This document shows, piece after piece, positions 11,183 to 21,340 of a stretch of 64,000 bases of DNA (positions are counted from its first letter, which is position 1; the number at the start of each line of letters is the position of its first letter). A program made the position numbers and the translations under genes. The notes under the pieces are model-generated. The model was not told where the DNA came from. It saw nothing but the letters and a program-made list of their open reading frames with translations, and searched no databases. Source of the stretch: Nilaparvata lugens (lineage: Eukaryota > Arthropoda > Insecta > Hemiptera > Delphacidae); NCBI RefSeq assembly GCF_014356525.2, contig NC_052506.1, positions 98,944,997 through 99,008,996 of the forward strand, read 5' to 3'.

Positions 11183-12176
11183 ATGAGTTGCGGAGTGTGT
11201 AACCAGCAGATGAATCGTGCATTAAAATCAAAAATAAAATGTTCGAGCTGCAATATTGTGTTCCATGGTGTATGTGTTGAGCTCACCGACAATGATCTGG
11301 ATTATTTCAAGACACAGGAAGTCATGGACTTGTAAAAATGTTCAAGTGAGTTACGTCGCCAACGTGCCAATTCGGACTCTACTCCAGTAAAATCTATCTC
11401 AGGTGTAAACAAGCTCAGTGCTCCGGCAAAAACAAACACAATTCAAGTACCGACAATAATCCACTAACGGTCGATCAATTAAATAGTATATAAACACGGG
11501 TTAAGGATGAGTTGCTGGAAAAGTTGGGATCTGATATAGCCGCTTGTAGGAAGACCTTGGATGAAAATGCTGCTGAAATTGCTAAACTAAGAGGAACTGT
11601 TAGGGAACTACAAAATGAAAATTCAGTTCTGAACGGAAAAATTAGGGAATTGGAGATGAAAGATGACGATCGGGAGCAATATGGTCGGAGAAATACCCTT
11701 GAAGTATACGGTGTTCCGGAGTTGCAGAACGAGGATGTGCAGAGTCGAATACTGGAGATCGGGAAAGCATTGGATGTGAAGCTGGACCGCAGATCGATCG
11801 ATGCATGTCATCGCCTCCCCAGAAGAAGAGACAACACGCGCCCGGCATCATTGTTCGTTTTGTCTGTCGAGGAGATAAGGATGCCTTGCTCAAAAAGAGG
11901 AAAGAATGTAGAGACTTTTCAACTCAACATATCAACATGCAGGGAAATAGTCCAATCTACATAAACCAATCTATAACGGCGGAGAGACGTAAGCTGTTCG
12001 GCAGAGCCAAGATGATACAACGGGAGAATGGGTTTCGACATGTGTGGATCGACCGAGTGGGCCGAATCAAAGTCAGGTACGAGGACGGCGGTCCTGTTAA
12101 TATTATCAGGTGTGAGGAGGACCTCAACAAGCTCACAAATAGAAATAAGGACAATGTCGGTGTAAGTAAGAAATAA
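11183..12176 (+). pseudogene. Second LINE ORF1: PHD finger, coiled coil, RRM-like domain
   Basis: ATG at 11183 begins SCGVCNQQMNRA...KCSSCNIVFHGVC, a PHD-type zinc finger. The final WTC..C pair needs a one-base frame change near 11335. A TAA at 11491 interrupts the next segment; then TRVKDELLEKLGSD leads into a coiled coil (about 11560-11660) and an EQYGRRNTLEVYGVPE RRM-like motif. A frameshift near 11848 moves the C-terminal domain to another frame, which ends GRIKVRYEDGGPVNI...TAA at 12176. PHD plus coiled coil is known from CR1-group ORF1 proteins. The GTAAGT near the end resembles a splice donor. Confidence 0.75.
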
Positions 12177-13381
12177 TATAGATCAATTTCTGTATGAAGA
12201 AAATACCAATTATGACACATAAAACCATGATTTGTTTGTCCAGATTAAGTTAACATTTCAACGTTCAATGAAATAGTTAATTAGAGAGAAGGAGGAGTAT
12301 TATCATTATAAATTATTTTATTTAAATTTCAGTTGCAAAGTATGGCTCTTGGCTACGTTTCTTATCACTTTGCTCAAGGTAAATTATGTTTATTTTGATG
12401 AGCTCAAATGAACTATTTATTATTGCGTATGATTGTTGAAATAAATTTAGGAATAATTTCCATTCCGCTATCTTCCAATTATGATAATTATATTATATTC
12501 TATACGATAATTATTAATTATATTCTATCAATTGAGAATAATGTATCAATTAAGTGGAAAAGGTTTCAATTGTTTTTTTTTTGTTTTTTTTGCCAATATG
12601 CTAGGCCTATTACTTGTAGTAACGTAATTACTATTCTTTGCTTTTCAATTTGCTGTAGCCTAGTTAAGAGAGAATAATAACTCCTAATAATAAATCATTA
12701 TAATTTGAAAAATTTTTATCATTATGAGAAAAATGATGAATTCTCCTATCTTATCAACAAGGTATATTTAGTACGCTAGTTGATGAGGATTATTGACACG
12801 ATTACCTCTGTTGCTACTACTTTCTGAATCTCAAGAATTGAAGGCCTTTAATATTGATAAAAATATTGATTGAAAATAGATTTCCTGTTTAACATTATCC
12901 GATTAATACGCATTGATAAAAATCAAGATAATGTATTTTTGAAACAATTTTGGTTAGCAAAATCATTTTAAAATCTTTCACATGGCAATCCGTATATTGA
13001 GTATGTAGGCCTGAATCTGAAAAAAATCTGATCTTTCAGGAAATATTTTCTAACAATTGATTCAATTAAATTAATGCTGATTTCCACTTCTCTGTTTGTC
13101 CTTATCATCTCAGTAATATTATTTTATTTTATTCAAATGGAATTGATCACAGGTTTCTGTGCATGAACTAAATTGGTAGGTTTCAAGTCGATGTACATAC
13201 ATTCATTTTGTCTGGACCGGTGGGCTGGCCATGTCTTGATTCTCTCTGATTTTTATTTTTTTTTTCTTTTCATCGGAAAACCGATACTTTTTTCTCTATA
13301 TTTTTTCATTTTACTTTAATTTCTTAACCACTTTGAAATTTTATTTTACAAAATATACGTTTATTCACTTTTCTTACGTTT
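12177..13381 (+). other. Spacer between ORF1 and ORF2 of the second LINE
   Basis: AT-rich, with many stops in all frames. A TTTCAG preceded by T-rich sequence near 12325-12332 could act as a splice acceptor for the donor-like end of ORF1, but nothing proves this. No gene supported. Confidence 0.4.
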
Positions 13382-16334
13382 ATGTCTGATTGGAATATTG
13401 ACGACCTTATAGGGTTTCACGATACAATCGAAGTAAATGATGTTTTCAGTTTTTTACCTCACCAGTCTGAGAGTGTTGGCATGGAATTAAATATTCTACA
13501 CACCAACATCAGAAGCATTAATAAAAATTTTGAGGAATTGGTGCACTACATAGGTAATATAAAGTTTCGCTTCAATGTGATTGCATTAACCGAGACGTGG
13601 ATCACAGACGATGCTTGCTTCAATTATAACTTAGATGGTTACAATGTTTTTCATGCTAATAGTAAACACTCGAAATGTGATGGATTATGCTTGTTCATTG
13701 AAAATAATATCAAAACTGAGCTTATTAATGTCCATATTGAGGAAGCTAACTGTATTGGTATGGCTTGCTGGATTAATGACGTGAAATATTTAATAATTAC
13801 AATATATCGTTCACCATCCCTCAACTTAAAAACTTTTATCGAAAGTCTAGACGAATTTCTGAAAAGTATGAAAGATATTTACAACATAATAGTATTGGGT
13901 GATATGAATTTAAATATTCTTGCTAATAATAGCCTTTCAAATGAATATTTGAGCACAATGCATATTAATGGTTTCAAATCTTTTATCAATAAACCAACTA
14001 GGTCTGTAAATGGCATCAGTACTTGTATCGATCACATATTTTACAAGGGAGGAGAGAATAATAACAATAATAATGTTGTTAGAGGGACTATTCTGAAAAC
14101 AAATATTACGGACCATTTCAGTGTTTCGCTGCATTTCAATAGGAATATTAATGAGGAACCAGCACATATCGATGTAGGATCAAAAAGCATAATTGATTAT
14201 GTAAATCTAATCTCTGATTTACAAAAAGAATCATGGAAAGAGATATATGATTCAATGGATATTGACGAGATGGTGGACTACTTTGTTAAAAAACTAACAG
14301 ACCTAACTCATGCTAGAACTAAAACCATAAAAATAAGTAACAAGAAAAAACCTATAAAAAATGGATTACTCCAGCCTTAGTCGCGTCAATACGGGAGAGA
14401 GATAAATTACATAGAAAATTATTAAAAAACCCCAATAACTTAGAATTGATAAATCAATATAAGAGATACAGAAATACACTCAATACTCTGATAAAAAAAA
14501 GCAAGATTGATTATTTTAACTGTAAATTCGAGGAACACAAAAACGATTCTAAAAAAACCTGGAAATACATTAATGAACTACTCGACTTGAAAAAAAATTC
14601 AAAATCAATAAATCTAGATGCTACTACTCTTAATAAATATTTCGCTGGTGTTGGAGAATCGTTCGCTAAAAAGATAACCGATAATACAGATAATATAGAG
14701 ATTCCCAAGTCAATAGCAAATCCTAATGTAAAAAGTATCTTCCTCATTCCCACAAACGATTATGAAATAGAGTTATTAATAGATCAACTCAAGAATAAAT
14801 TTACACCAGGTGTTGATAACTTTACAGGACCTTTCCTCAAAAAAATATCACCCTCTATAACCTCACCTTTAGTTCATATATTTAACAAATGTTTGAGCGA
14901 AGGATATTTCCCTAAAAAATTCAAAGAAGCTAAAATTATACCATTACCAAAAACTGGAGACCTTGGAAACCCGGATAGTTACAGACCGATTAGTTTAATG
15001 AGTAATATTTCTAAAATACTAGAAAAAATTTTGAAAATCAGATTAATGAGTTTCCTAGATGAACATAAAATCATTGACAACAATCAATATGGTTTCCAAG
15101 CAAATAGTTCAACCAAAGATGCGGTAATCCATCTCAACAATATAATTTTTGATAACTTTAATAGAAACAAAAAAACACTGGCTATTTTTATGGACTTATC
15201 CAAGGCCTTTGATACAGTTCCTCACAACATACTCCTCTATAAACTGGACAGGGTGGGTGTAAGAGGTTCTGTGAATAAGTTATTCTCAAGTTACTTGTCG
15301 AATAGGAAACAGTATCTCACTTTAAATGGACAGACAGACATCAGTTACACCTCTCAGTTCGGTACTCCTCAAGGGACAGTACTATCCCCGATTTTGTTTC
15401 TCATCTATGTAAACGACCTGTTAAAATTAACCTTGAAAATTGTACTATTTTATCTTTCGCCGACGATACAACTTTGATTTTTAGCGGAGACACATGGGAA
15501 GAAACGTTCAAAGTTGCAAATAATGGTTTGAAAATAGTTCAACAATGGCTTGAAGATCATATACTAACCCTAAATGCAAAGAAAACTAAATATATAACTT
15601 TCTCACCCACCGTAATTGGTCAACCATCAATAGATCTTGAACTTTCTATAAAAAAATCAAAGAAAAATAACAATGGCACCCAAATAATGAATGAGGTCGC
15701 CCACGAAAATATACCTTTGGAAAGAGTACAATCTATAAAATATCTTGGTATTTTTGTAGATCGCCATATCAAATGGAACATTCACCTAGAGTACCTCTGC
15801 TCAAAATTGAAATATCTCATCTATATTTTCTATAAAATAAATAAAATTAAAAACAGGGAGATAATAAGAAAAATTTATTTTGCATATGCACATTCCTTAT
15901 TCCAATATATCATTGAGGTGTGGGGTGGAGCTTTTGATACGCACTTGAGAAAACTGTTTGTCCTCCAAAAACATATTATAAGAGCAGCTCTAGGGAGACC
16001 TCGTTTGTACCCAAGCCGAGATATTTTTATTGAACTTGATGTACCAACATTGAGGCAAACGTTCATGAAAACCGTAATACTCTACATAAACAAGAATCAC
16101 TCTCTATTTTCAGCTCGCACTACCCCTTACAATATGCGATTAAATCATTTCAATAGATACAATATGCATTTGATCAGGCTCACTACATGTAGGCATCAAT
16201 TCTTTTATTACTGTAATCTTTTCATCAACTTAGTTCCGTCAAATTTCATTATAGAAAAACCAACTGGTAAATATCACAAAACTGTAGAAGAGTGGATAAA
16301 CAGGAATTTCTTTTTTAAATTAACGCTACAATAG
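13382..16334 (+). pseudogene. Second LINE ORF2: endonuclease and reverse transcriptase
   Basis: ATG at 13382. The APE endonuclease has HTNIRSINKNFEEL, ALTETWI, YRSP, VLGDMNLNI and a C-terminal ITDHFSV. A frame change near 14358 leads into the RT: PDSYRPISLMSNISKILEK, IFMDLSKAFDTVPH, TPQGTVLSPILF. A second frame change near 15440 leads into SFADDTTLIFSG, keeping both catalytic Asp residues of the FADD box. A C-terminal region (VWGGAFDTHLRKLFVLQKH) typical of CR1/Jockey-group proteins ends at TAG 16332. Only two indels keep it from encoding about 980 residues, so it is comparatively young. Confidence 0.85.
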
Positions 16335-16638
16335 ATTTAGTTACTCTTAAGTATTCTTTAGTTATTCGTAAGTTTTTGATGATGTTCAATCATATATATA
16401 TATAATTATTTAAAAAGCCAAATAGAATAAGTATTCTACAAATTTTAGTTAAGCGCTAAACTTGTTAAATCTAATAATGTAGACTCACTGCTGGCCCTCA
16501 AGTTCTTACTTATGCCAGCAGTCGCCAAAATAAAGATAAATTAAGTTTGAGTTTTGCTTATTTGTTTAACACTTTGTAACTTAATATATTATAATACTGT
16601 AATTTTGTTTTGGCAATAAATTTCAATTTCAATTTCAG
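16335..16638 (+). repeat. 3' untranslated end of the second LINE
   Basis: Follows the ORF2 stop and ends AATAAATTTCAATTTCAATTTCAG: three to four TTTCAA units, as expected of a CR1-like 3' terminus. Confidence 0.6.
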
Positions 16639-17746
16639 TTGACTCATTGAATGCCGATTGGTAGGGCCAACAATAACACAAACATCTCTAATGCTCCTCA
16701 TCAACAGAGAGCTCACTTTGATCGACTTGCAGAAGGTGTCGCTGTGTCGAGCATTGATAACTCTTAAAATATAAATTTTTCAATCAATGCTCACAAGACG
16801 ATGGGCGACGCATTATAAACATTGTTGGCAATAATGTCCACATTATTATTCAAGATCTTCATACATGCACACTACAAATACTCATAAAATGCAGAATTCA
16901 ACATACACAACACAAAAGTGAGTAGATAAAAGAGGAATAGCAGCATTTACATGGAAAACTGAAAGTTTCCATTTAATATAATAAGCCCTCTCAATTGATT
17001 TATTCTTAACATCATTATTAGTAGGTCTTCAACAAATAAAGAAAGACTGCTACAGATAAAGGAGAGCTATCGATTATGAAATGAAAGCAATCCATACAGG
17101 GTATGTCAATATCCTCAGTCTTCAAGCTTTCCCTGCATGACTGTGTTTTTAAAATTGTCAAACAACCGCTCTGCCATTTTTGCCATATTAGAACTTTTGA
17201 AGAATGGCAAAAATTACCCCATTGGCATGTAACCTCCCCAGATGGGGGGGTAGAAGATCTCTAAATTCTAAAGGGCGAGTCATGGGACTTGATAAATAAC
17301 TAAGTTTTTGCTCTCTAACTTTCACATTTTATTGACTGAACTAACTACTAGAATTTTGACAACAAACAATCTGTAACAACGTATTGCACATTCTATTACT
17401 CAAGAAAACTGCCTGTAAGATTTTGCTAACTCTGATTTGAAAGCCTAACTGTTTACGATGGTAGCGTGGACTTTACTCATTTCTCTACTCCAAATGAATA
17501 ATTAGGAACCCGGTCAATTTGGGGATTTAAACACAAGCAAGACAAATATAATGGCACTCTTTCCAACTCTTGTTACTACACTATTTTTATTATTCACTGA
17601 TATTAATCTTCAACAAACATTCACTTCACTAATTATCGATAGACTTTTTAAAAATGATATAGTTTAACAAATTTAAACAAACATGTTAATTCTGGGCCCT
17701 CGAGGCCCGAGGCTACCTCTGGATTTTATGTGATTCCAGCTGCGGC
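16639..17746. other. No gene; weak RT-like remnant
   Basis: Around 16722-16800 one frame reads ...VSSIDNS*NINFSINAHKTM, which vaguely resembles the region after the YADD box of LINE RTs (L.IN..KT), but it is too short and broken to assign. The rest is AT-rich with no supported feature. Confidence 0.3.
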
Positions 17747-18451
17747 TTGATTGGGACTGCAGTTTCCATGCAAATTATGTTCCCCTTCCACCAACGAGAT
17801 GACGGTTACCTCAGGCTGAAGAAGATATATCAACAGGATATTGTCAACTCAAAGAGCATCTGGAATGAGGGTCGTATTAGGAATGCTCCAAACCCATGCA
17901 AGGCAGCCTGGAATGTTATCAACAGCTCCAAAAGCAGGAAGGTTGTACTGTCAGGAGGTGCAAGTCCTGATGACTTCAACAATTTCTTTATTCACTCGGT
18001 GGCTGGGATAGTGAAGGCTCTCACCGGTTCACCTGATGACGCAGTGAATCATGTTCCTGTCAGTACTTGCAGTTTTGTGAAGTGGGAGGGAATTTCCCCT
18101 GTAGACCTGATGAAAATAGTTAAGGGATACAAGAGCTCAACAAGTCATGACATCTATGGAATCTCAACAGTGGTGTTGAAGTCAATAGTTGATGTTTCAG
18201 CTGTGTGGTTTGATCAATGACTGCTTGGATTCTGGAGTTTTTCCCAAGGAGCTGAAGACATCAAGGACAATTCCAATCTTCAAGAAAGGTGAACCTGATG
18301 AATTGTTGAATTTCAGGCCAGTCTCGATAATTCCTGTATTTGGCAAACTCATGGAATCGGTGATGTATGTTCAGCTTTCACAATATTTTGAGAGTGATTC
18401 CATCTTCCAACCTCACAAGTATGGATTCCTTCAGGGGAGATCAACCACGGA
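17747..18451 (+). pseudogene. Third LINE: RT 5' part, interrupted
   Basis: Non-LTR RT N-terminal region: a pre-RT segment (KAAWNVINSSKSRK), GYKSSTSHDIYGIS, then after a frame change near 18195 LINDCLDSGVFPKELKTSRTIPIFKKG, FRPVSIIPVFGKLMES and YGFLQGRSTT. The sequence stops abruptly at 18451 where the inverted-repeat element begins, and the same RT resumes at 25182 (GAVWYLVELVLGAMEG). No endonuclease domain is visible upstream, so the LINE is 5'-truncated. Confidence 0.85.
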
Positions 18452-18464
18452 AGTAGTATAAAAA

Positions 18465-18500
18465 GGGGGAGTCTGGCACACAAGTGTGCCAGACTCCCCC
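18465..18500. repeat. Perfect 17-bp palindrome in the left terminus only
   Basis: GGGGGAGTCTGGCACAC, then AA, then its exact reverse complement. It sits 13 bp inside the element end, apparently inserted between AAAAAGG and TCACCTC, which are contiguous in the right arm. A hairpin-capable terminus; function unknown. Confidence 0.9.
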
Positions 18501-18766
18501 TTCACCTCAAGGTCACCCAAGTTGACCAAACCTAACCTCAAGGTCACCCAAGTCAATCAAACCTAACCTCAAGGTCATCCAAGTCAAAAAAAAAAATTTG
18601 AAAAAAAAATTGAAAAAAGAAAAAAAAAATTAAAACACATAAAATTGGGAATAAATGGGAAAAGATTTTTAAAAAAAAATTAAAAAAAAATTAAAATAAA
18701 AAAATAAAAACTCATAAAATTGGGAATAAATGGAAAATAAATCGAAAAATTAAAAAAAAAATGAAC

Positions 18767-18975
18767 TCGGGGCTCTGAACTCTGAACTTGGGGCTCTGAA
18801 CTCTGAACTCGGGGCTCTGAACTCTGAACTCAGGGCTCTGAACTCTGAACTTGGGGCTCTGAACTCGGGGCTCTGAACTCTGGACTCTGGACTCAGGCTC
18901 TGAACTCTGGACTTCTGGACTCTGGACTTGTGGCTCTGAACTCTGGACTTCTGGACTCTGGACCCTAAACTCTGA
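18767..18975. repeat. CTCTGAACT-type minisatellite, left arm
   Basis: Degenerate about 21-bp units of GGGCTCTGAACTCTGAACT with local variation (GGACTCTGGACTTCTGG). The counterpart in the right arm is at 24920-25086. Confidence 0.8.
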
Positions 18976-19007
18976 ACTCAAATGTCCTGCATCGTTGAAA
19001 ATGTCTG

Positions 19008-19214
19008 TCAATGAGATAATACCATGATTAGTTCCTCCTCCTCAAGCTCAATCACTGCATCCCGCAGACATAGCTCACTGTTTGACAACATGTCGCAGTA
19101 GACGGAATACCTCTCAGTGCTGACAAGCCGTCTTATACCAAACAGAGAAAAGTGGTGGTGGTGGTGGGGATAACCTTCCTTGTCAACAGGTCTATGACAA
19201 TGCCACCCCATCAT
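19008..19214 (-). CDS. TIR-borne 68-codon ORF, left copy (hypothetical)
   Basis: Begins MMGWHCHRPVDKEGYPHHHHH and ends ELEEEELIMVLSH. No family recognised; it has a His run near residue 20 and an acidic C-terminus. The identical translation occurs in the right arm. Because the arms are near-identical DNA, this alone does not prove coding function. Confidence 0.25.
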   Translation of the reverse strand: MMGWHCHRPVDKEGYPHHHHHFSLFGIRRLVSTERYSVYCDMLSNSELCLRDAVIELEEEELIMVLSH

Positions 19215-19292
19215 GACTCACTTCTCAATTCTTCGTTATCATTAGTATGAAGAAGTATCATATTCTATATAATTTAAGTCTTCAAACATAAA

Positions 19293-19364
19293 TCCTCTAT
19301 GGTGTAGTGGTTAGCAAGTCAGCTTCCCAAGTTGGAGGTTCTAGGTTCAAATCCAAGGCAGTAA
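19293..19364 (+). ncRNA. tRNA-like (Gly-CCC-like) pol III promoter unit, left arm
   Basis: Box A TGGTGTAGTGG at 19300 and box B GGTTCAAATCC at 19344 are in tRNA spacing. An anticodon arm can be drawn: stem TCAGC/GTTGG with loop TTCCCAA (CCC anticodon), and a T arm CTAGG-TTCAAAT-CCAAG with one mismatch. The acceptor halves (TCCTCTA and GCAGTAA) do not pair, so it is not a normal tRNA gene but resembles a SINE head or other pol III unit. Confidence 0.6.
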
Positions 19365-19679
19365 AGGTAAGTATTAAAGGTCAGTATCAACAGAACCAGA
19401 GAATATATTTTTTTGTATGTAGTGGGTAGAGAAAAGAAAACCATATTTCTATTCTTCCCATATATATTTATTTTCCATTATAAAACAGAATATATATATT
19501 AGTCATTGAAAATCCTCTTCTATATTTTGTGGTCTCCTGTTAGACCTCTGCTGACCTTTCCTCTCGTTCTGAAATGCTGCATACTCCATCAGTTTGTACA
19601 GTATCCCGAAAAGCAGCACTGTAGATAGATATAGTAGATAGATATAGATGTAGTAGAGCAGGGTCTCCTGAACAGCCCT

Positions 19680-19860
19680 CTGGTCGCCCCACCACTGCCA
19701 GTCACCCCGCCTCCGGTCGTCTGGCTGCCGCTGGTTGCCCAACCGCCGCCAGTCATCCGGCCACCACTGCCGGTCGCCCCACCACCACCGGTCACCCCAC
19801 CGACGGCTGCCATCCCACCACCAACAGTCGACCCGCTGCGGCTGGCAATCGTCCCGCCGG
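19680..19860. repeat. GC-rich minisatellite, left arm (short array)
   Basis: CGCCCCACCACTGCC/GTCACCCCGCC units. The open frame across it (Gly/Thr/Ser-rich, 19589-19972 minus) has no natural start and is best explained by the repeat. Confidence 0.7.
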
Positions 19861-20218
19861 CTGAGGCCAGGATGGCTTCAATTTGGCAGTGGCCCTTCAT
19901 ATATAGGGGACTCTGGCTCGGGATGGTCATGCAGGACCTGTCACTCAGCATGGTCATGGAGACCTCTATCACACCAGATTAATGTGCCCATGGTGGACAT
20001 GCTGGATCGGGATGTTCATGGGAGGCTCTGGATAAGCATGGTCATGCTGCTCTGGATCAGGGTGGCATTGAAGATGGATATTTTCTGCGACTCCCACTTC
20101 CCCTCTTCCATGTTAGGACATTTAGCATGGGCATTCTCAATGACCCTAGCTCCTCCTGTCACACGGACCATGCTCACCAGTGTTCAGCATGTCTGTGGCG
20201 GGACGGCAGGGTCATCCA

Positions 20219-20470
20219 CTCAGTGGTCAGTCAGTCAGTTCAATTACTGATCAGTCAGTCAGTTCAATTACTGATCAGTCAGTCAGTTCAATTACTGATC
20301 AGTCACTGTTCAGTCACTGTTCATTTACTGATCAGTCACTGTTCAGTCACTGTTTAACTGTTCAGTCACTGTTCAGTCACTGTTCAATTACTGATCAGTC
20401 ACTGTTCAGTCACTGTTCAACTGTTCAGTCACTGTTCAGTCACTGTTCAGTCACTGTTCAGTCAGTGGCA
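20219..20470. repeat. CAGTCACTGTT satellite, left arm
   Basis: Tandem 11-bp CAGTCACTGTT units mixed with CAATTACTGATCAGTCAGT variants, at the inner edge of the TIR, just before the central genes. Confidence 0.85.
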
Positions 20471-20514
20471 CTCAGAATGTACTTATAGTTTTTTCTATAA
20501 CATCAATTCAATAG

Positions 20515-20754
20515 CTAAACTATATCTAAGGAGATGGTAGGTAATAAGTAAACAGTTTGGAATATAATTAGCTCTTTATTGATCAATTCAACATCCATTT
20601 CATTGAAAAGTTTACTACAAGCAGGTATATCTCTGTTCCAAAATCCAAGTTGTTTATCATATTGAGTGTGCAGAAAAGTGATGTATCCATGATGTTTCTC
20701 ATTGGTCCATGTCAAGCAGGTGATGTCCCAGGTAGTAGACTCCTTTTCCAGCAC
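20515..20754 (-). CDS. Small ORF at the 3' end of the TIR-element transcript
   Basis: 79 codons, no ATG at its beginning (opens at CTG/TTG-type codons), composition protein-like (TWDITCLTWTNEKHHGYITF, LGFWNRDIPACSKLF). Another frame over 20830-20700 is also open for about 43 codons, so an ancestral gene may be frameshifted here. No family recognised. An AATAAA on the minus strand at 20580-20575 could end the transcript. Confidence 0.3.
   Translation of the reverse strand: MLEKESTTWDITCLTWTNEKHHGYITFLHTQYDKQLGFWNRDIPACSKLFNEMDVELINKELIIFQTVYLLPTISLDIV
20575..20580 (-). terminator. Candidate polyadenylation signal of the TIR-element transcript
   Basis: AATAAA on the minus strand about 100 bp before the left TIR. 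With the promoter at 23207 it would define a single transcript of about 2.6 kb covering all central ORFs. It lies inside the last small ORF, so one of the two calls may be wrong. Confidence 0.35.
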
Positions 20755-20870
20755 TAGTCCTTGGCAAGTCCTCTATGTTGATGTCTGATAGTCCTCGGAT
20801 GATATTCAGTGATACCTCTGGAACACTGTTTCAGATAGAGACAATACCCTGTCATTGTTGTTGAATCACC

Positions 20871-21290
20871 TCACAACCTCTTCCCTTCAGGTAAAGCTCC
20901 TTGAGTCAGGTAAAGCTCCTTCATGCTCCTTCGAGTCAAAAGTATAGGTGTAGTAGTATTTCTCACCACTACATCATCCTCCTCCTCCTCTTCCTCTTCC
21001 TCCTCCTCTTCCTCTTTCTCCTCCTCATCCTCTTCCTCTTCCACCTCTACCTTATTGTTCTCCTCCATATCAGTTTCCTCTTCCTCATCTTCTACATGAT
21101 CCTCATCCTTCATCAGATCGAATGGGGAGATTGATGTTGAATTTGTCTCACCATAGTCACCCCACTTCGAGAATAGGAGTACCATCTTCTCTATTGTTCC
21201 AGATACACAGTTGATCCACAAAATGTCTGTTCTCCACAGATGATTCCGGCACAATGGATCTAATCTGCTATATATCCAATATATAGCCAT
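20871..21290 (-). CDS. Acidic hypothetical protein of the TIR element
   Basis: 139 codons, 50 nt downstream of the PLA2 ORF on the same strand. Residues 1-60 are mixed, with a hydrophobic start (MAIYWIYSRLDPL); residues 63-105 are almost all Glu/Asp from a GAG/GAA repeat; a short tail follows (TRRSMKELYLTQG). No family recognised. It could be the third cistron or the 3' part of a longer, decayed gene. The low-complexity core inflates its apparent coding signal. Confidence 0.4.
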   Translation of the reverse strand: MAIYWIYSRLDPLCRNHLWRTDILWINCVSGTIEKMVLLFSKWGDYGETNSTSISPFDLMKDEDHVEDEEEETDMEENNKVEVEEEEDEEEKEEEEEEEEEEEEDDVVVRNTTTPILLTRRSMKELYLTQGALPEGKRL

Positions 21291-21340
21291 ATTTGTACAG
21301 CATTTTGATTTTGATTGTACCTCAATATATTACCTAGTGT

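Larger units (their letters stand above)
11183..16638 (+). mobile_element. CR1/Jockey-group non-LTR retrotransposon (second LINE)
   Basis: Holds an ORF1 with PHD finger and coiled coil, a 1.2 kb spacer, a nearly complete ORF2 (APE endonuclease plus RT) and a 3' end finishing in short TTTCAA repeats, typical of CR1/L2-like elements instead of poly(A). Only a few frameshifts and one or two stops separate it from an open element. The exact 5' end is not determined; flanking target duplications were not found. Confidence 0.8.
18452..20473 (+). repeat. Left terminal inverted repeat (about 2.0 kb)
   Basis: Matches the complement of 23233-25175. In order inward: the AGTAGTATA terminus, a left-only palindrome, GTCACCC/TAACCT repeats, a left-only A-rich tract (about 18582-18762), a CTGAACTC minisatellite, a 68-codon ORF, a tRNA-like unit, a Gly-codon-rich minisatellite and an 11-12 bp CAGTCACTGTT satellite. 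The inner boundary is at GTCAGTGGCACT (about 20473), beyond which the arms differ. Confidence 0.85.

Noticed and set aside
19293..19364. Functional tRNA-Gly gene
   Set aside because: Acceptor-stem halves do not pair and the T stem has a mismatch; only promoter boxes and arms resemble tRNA.
20219..20470. CAGTCACTGTT array as a CRISPR-like array
   Set aside because: Units of 11-12 bp without unique spacers; it is a simple satellite in both arms of a eukaryotic element.
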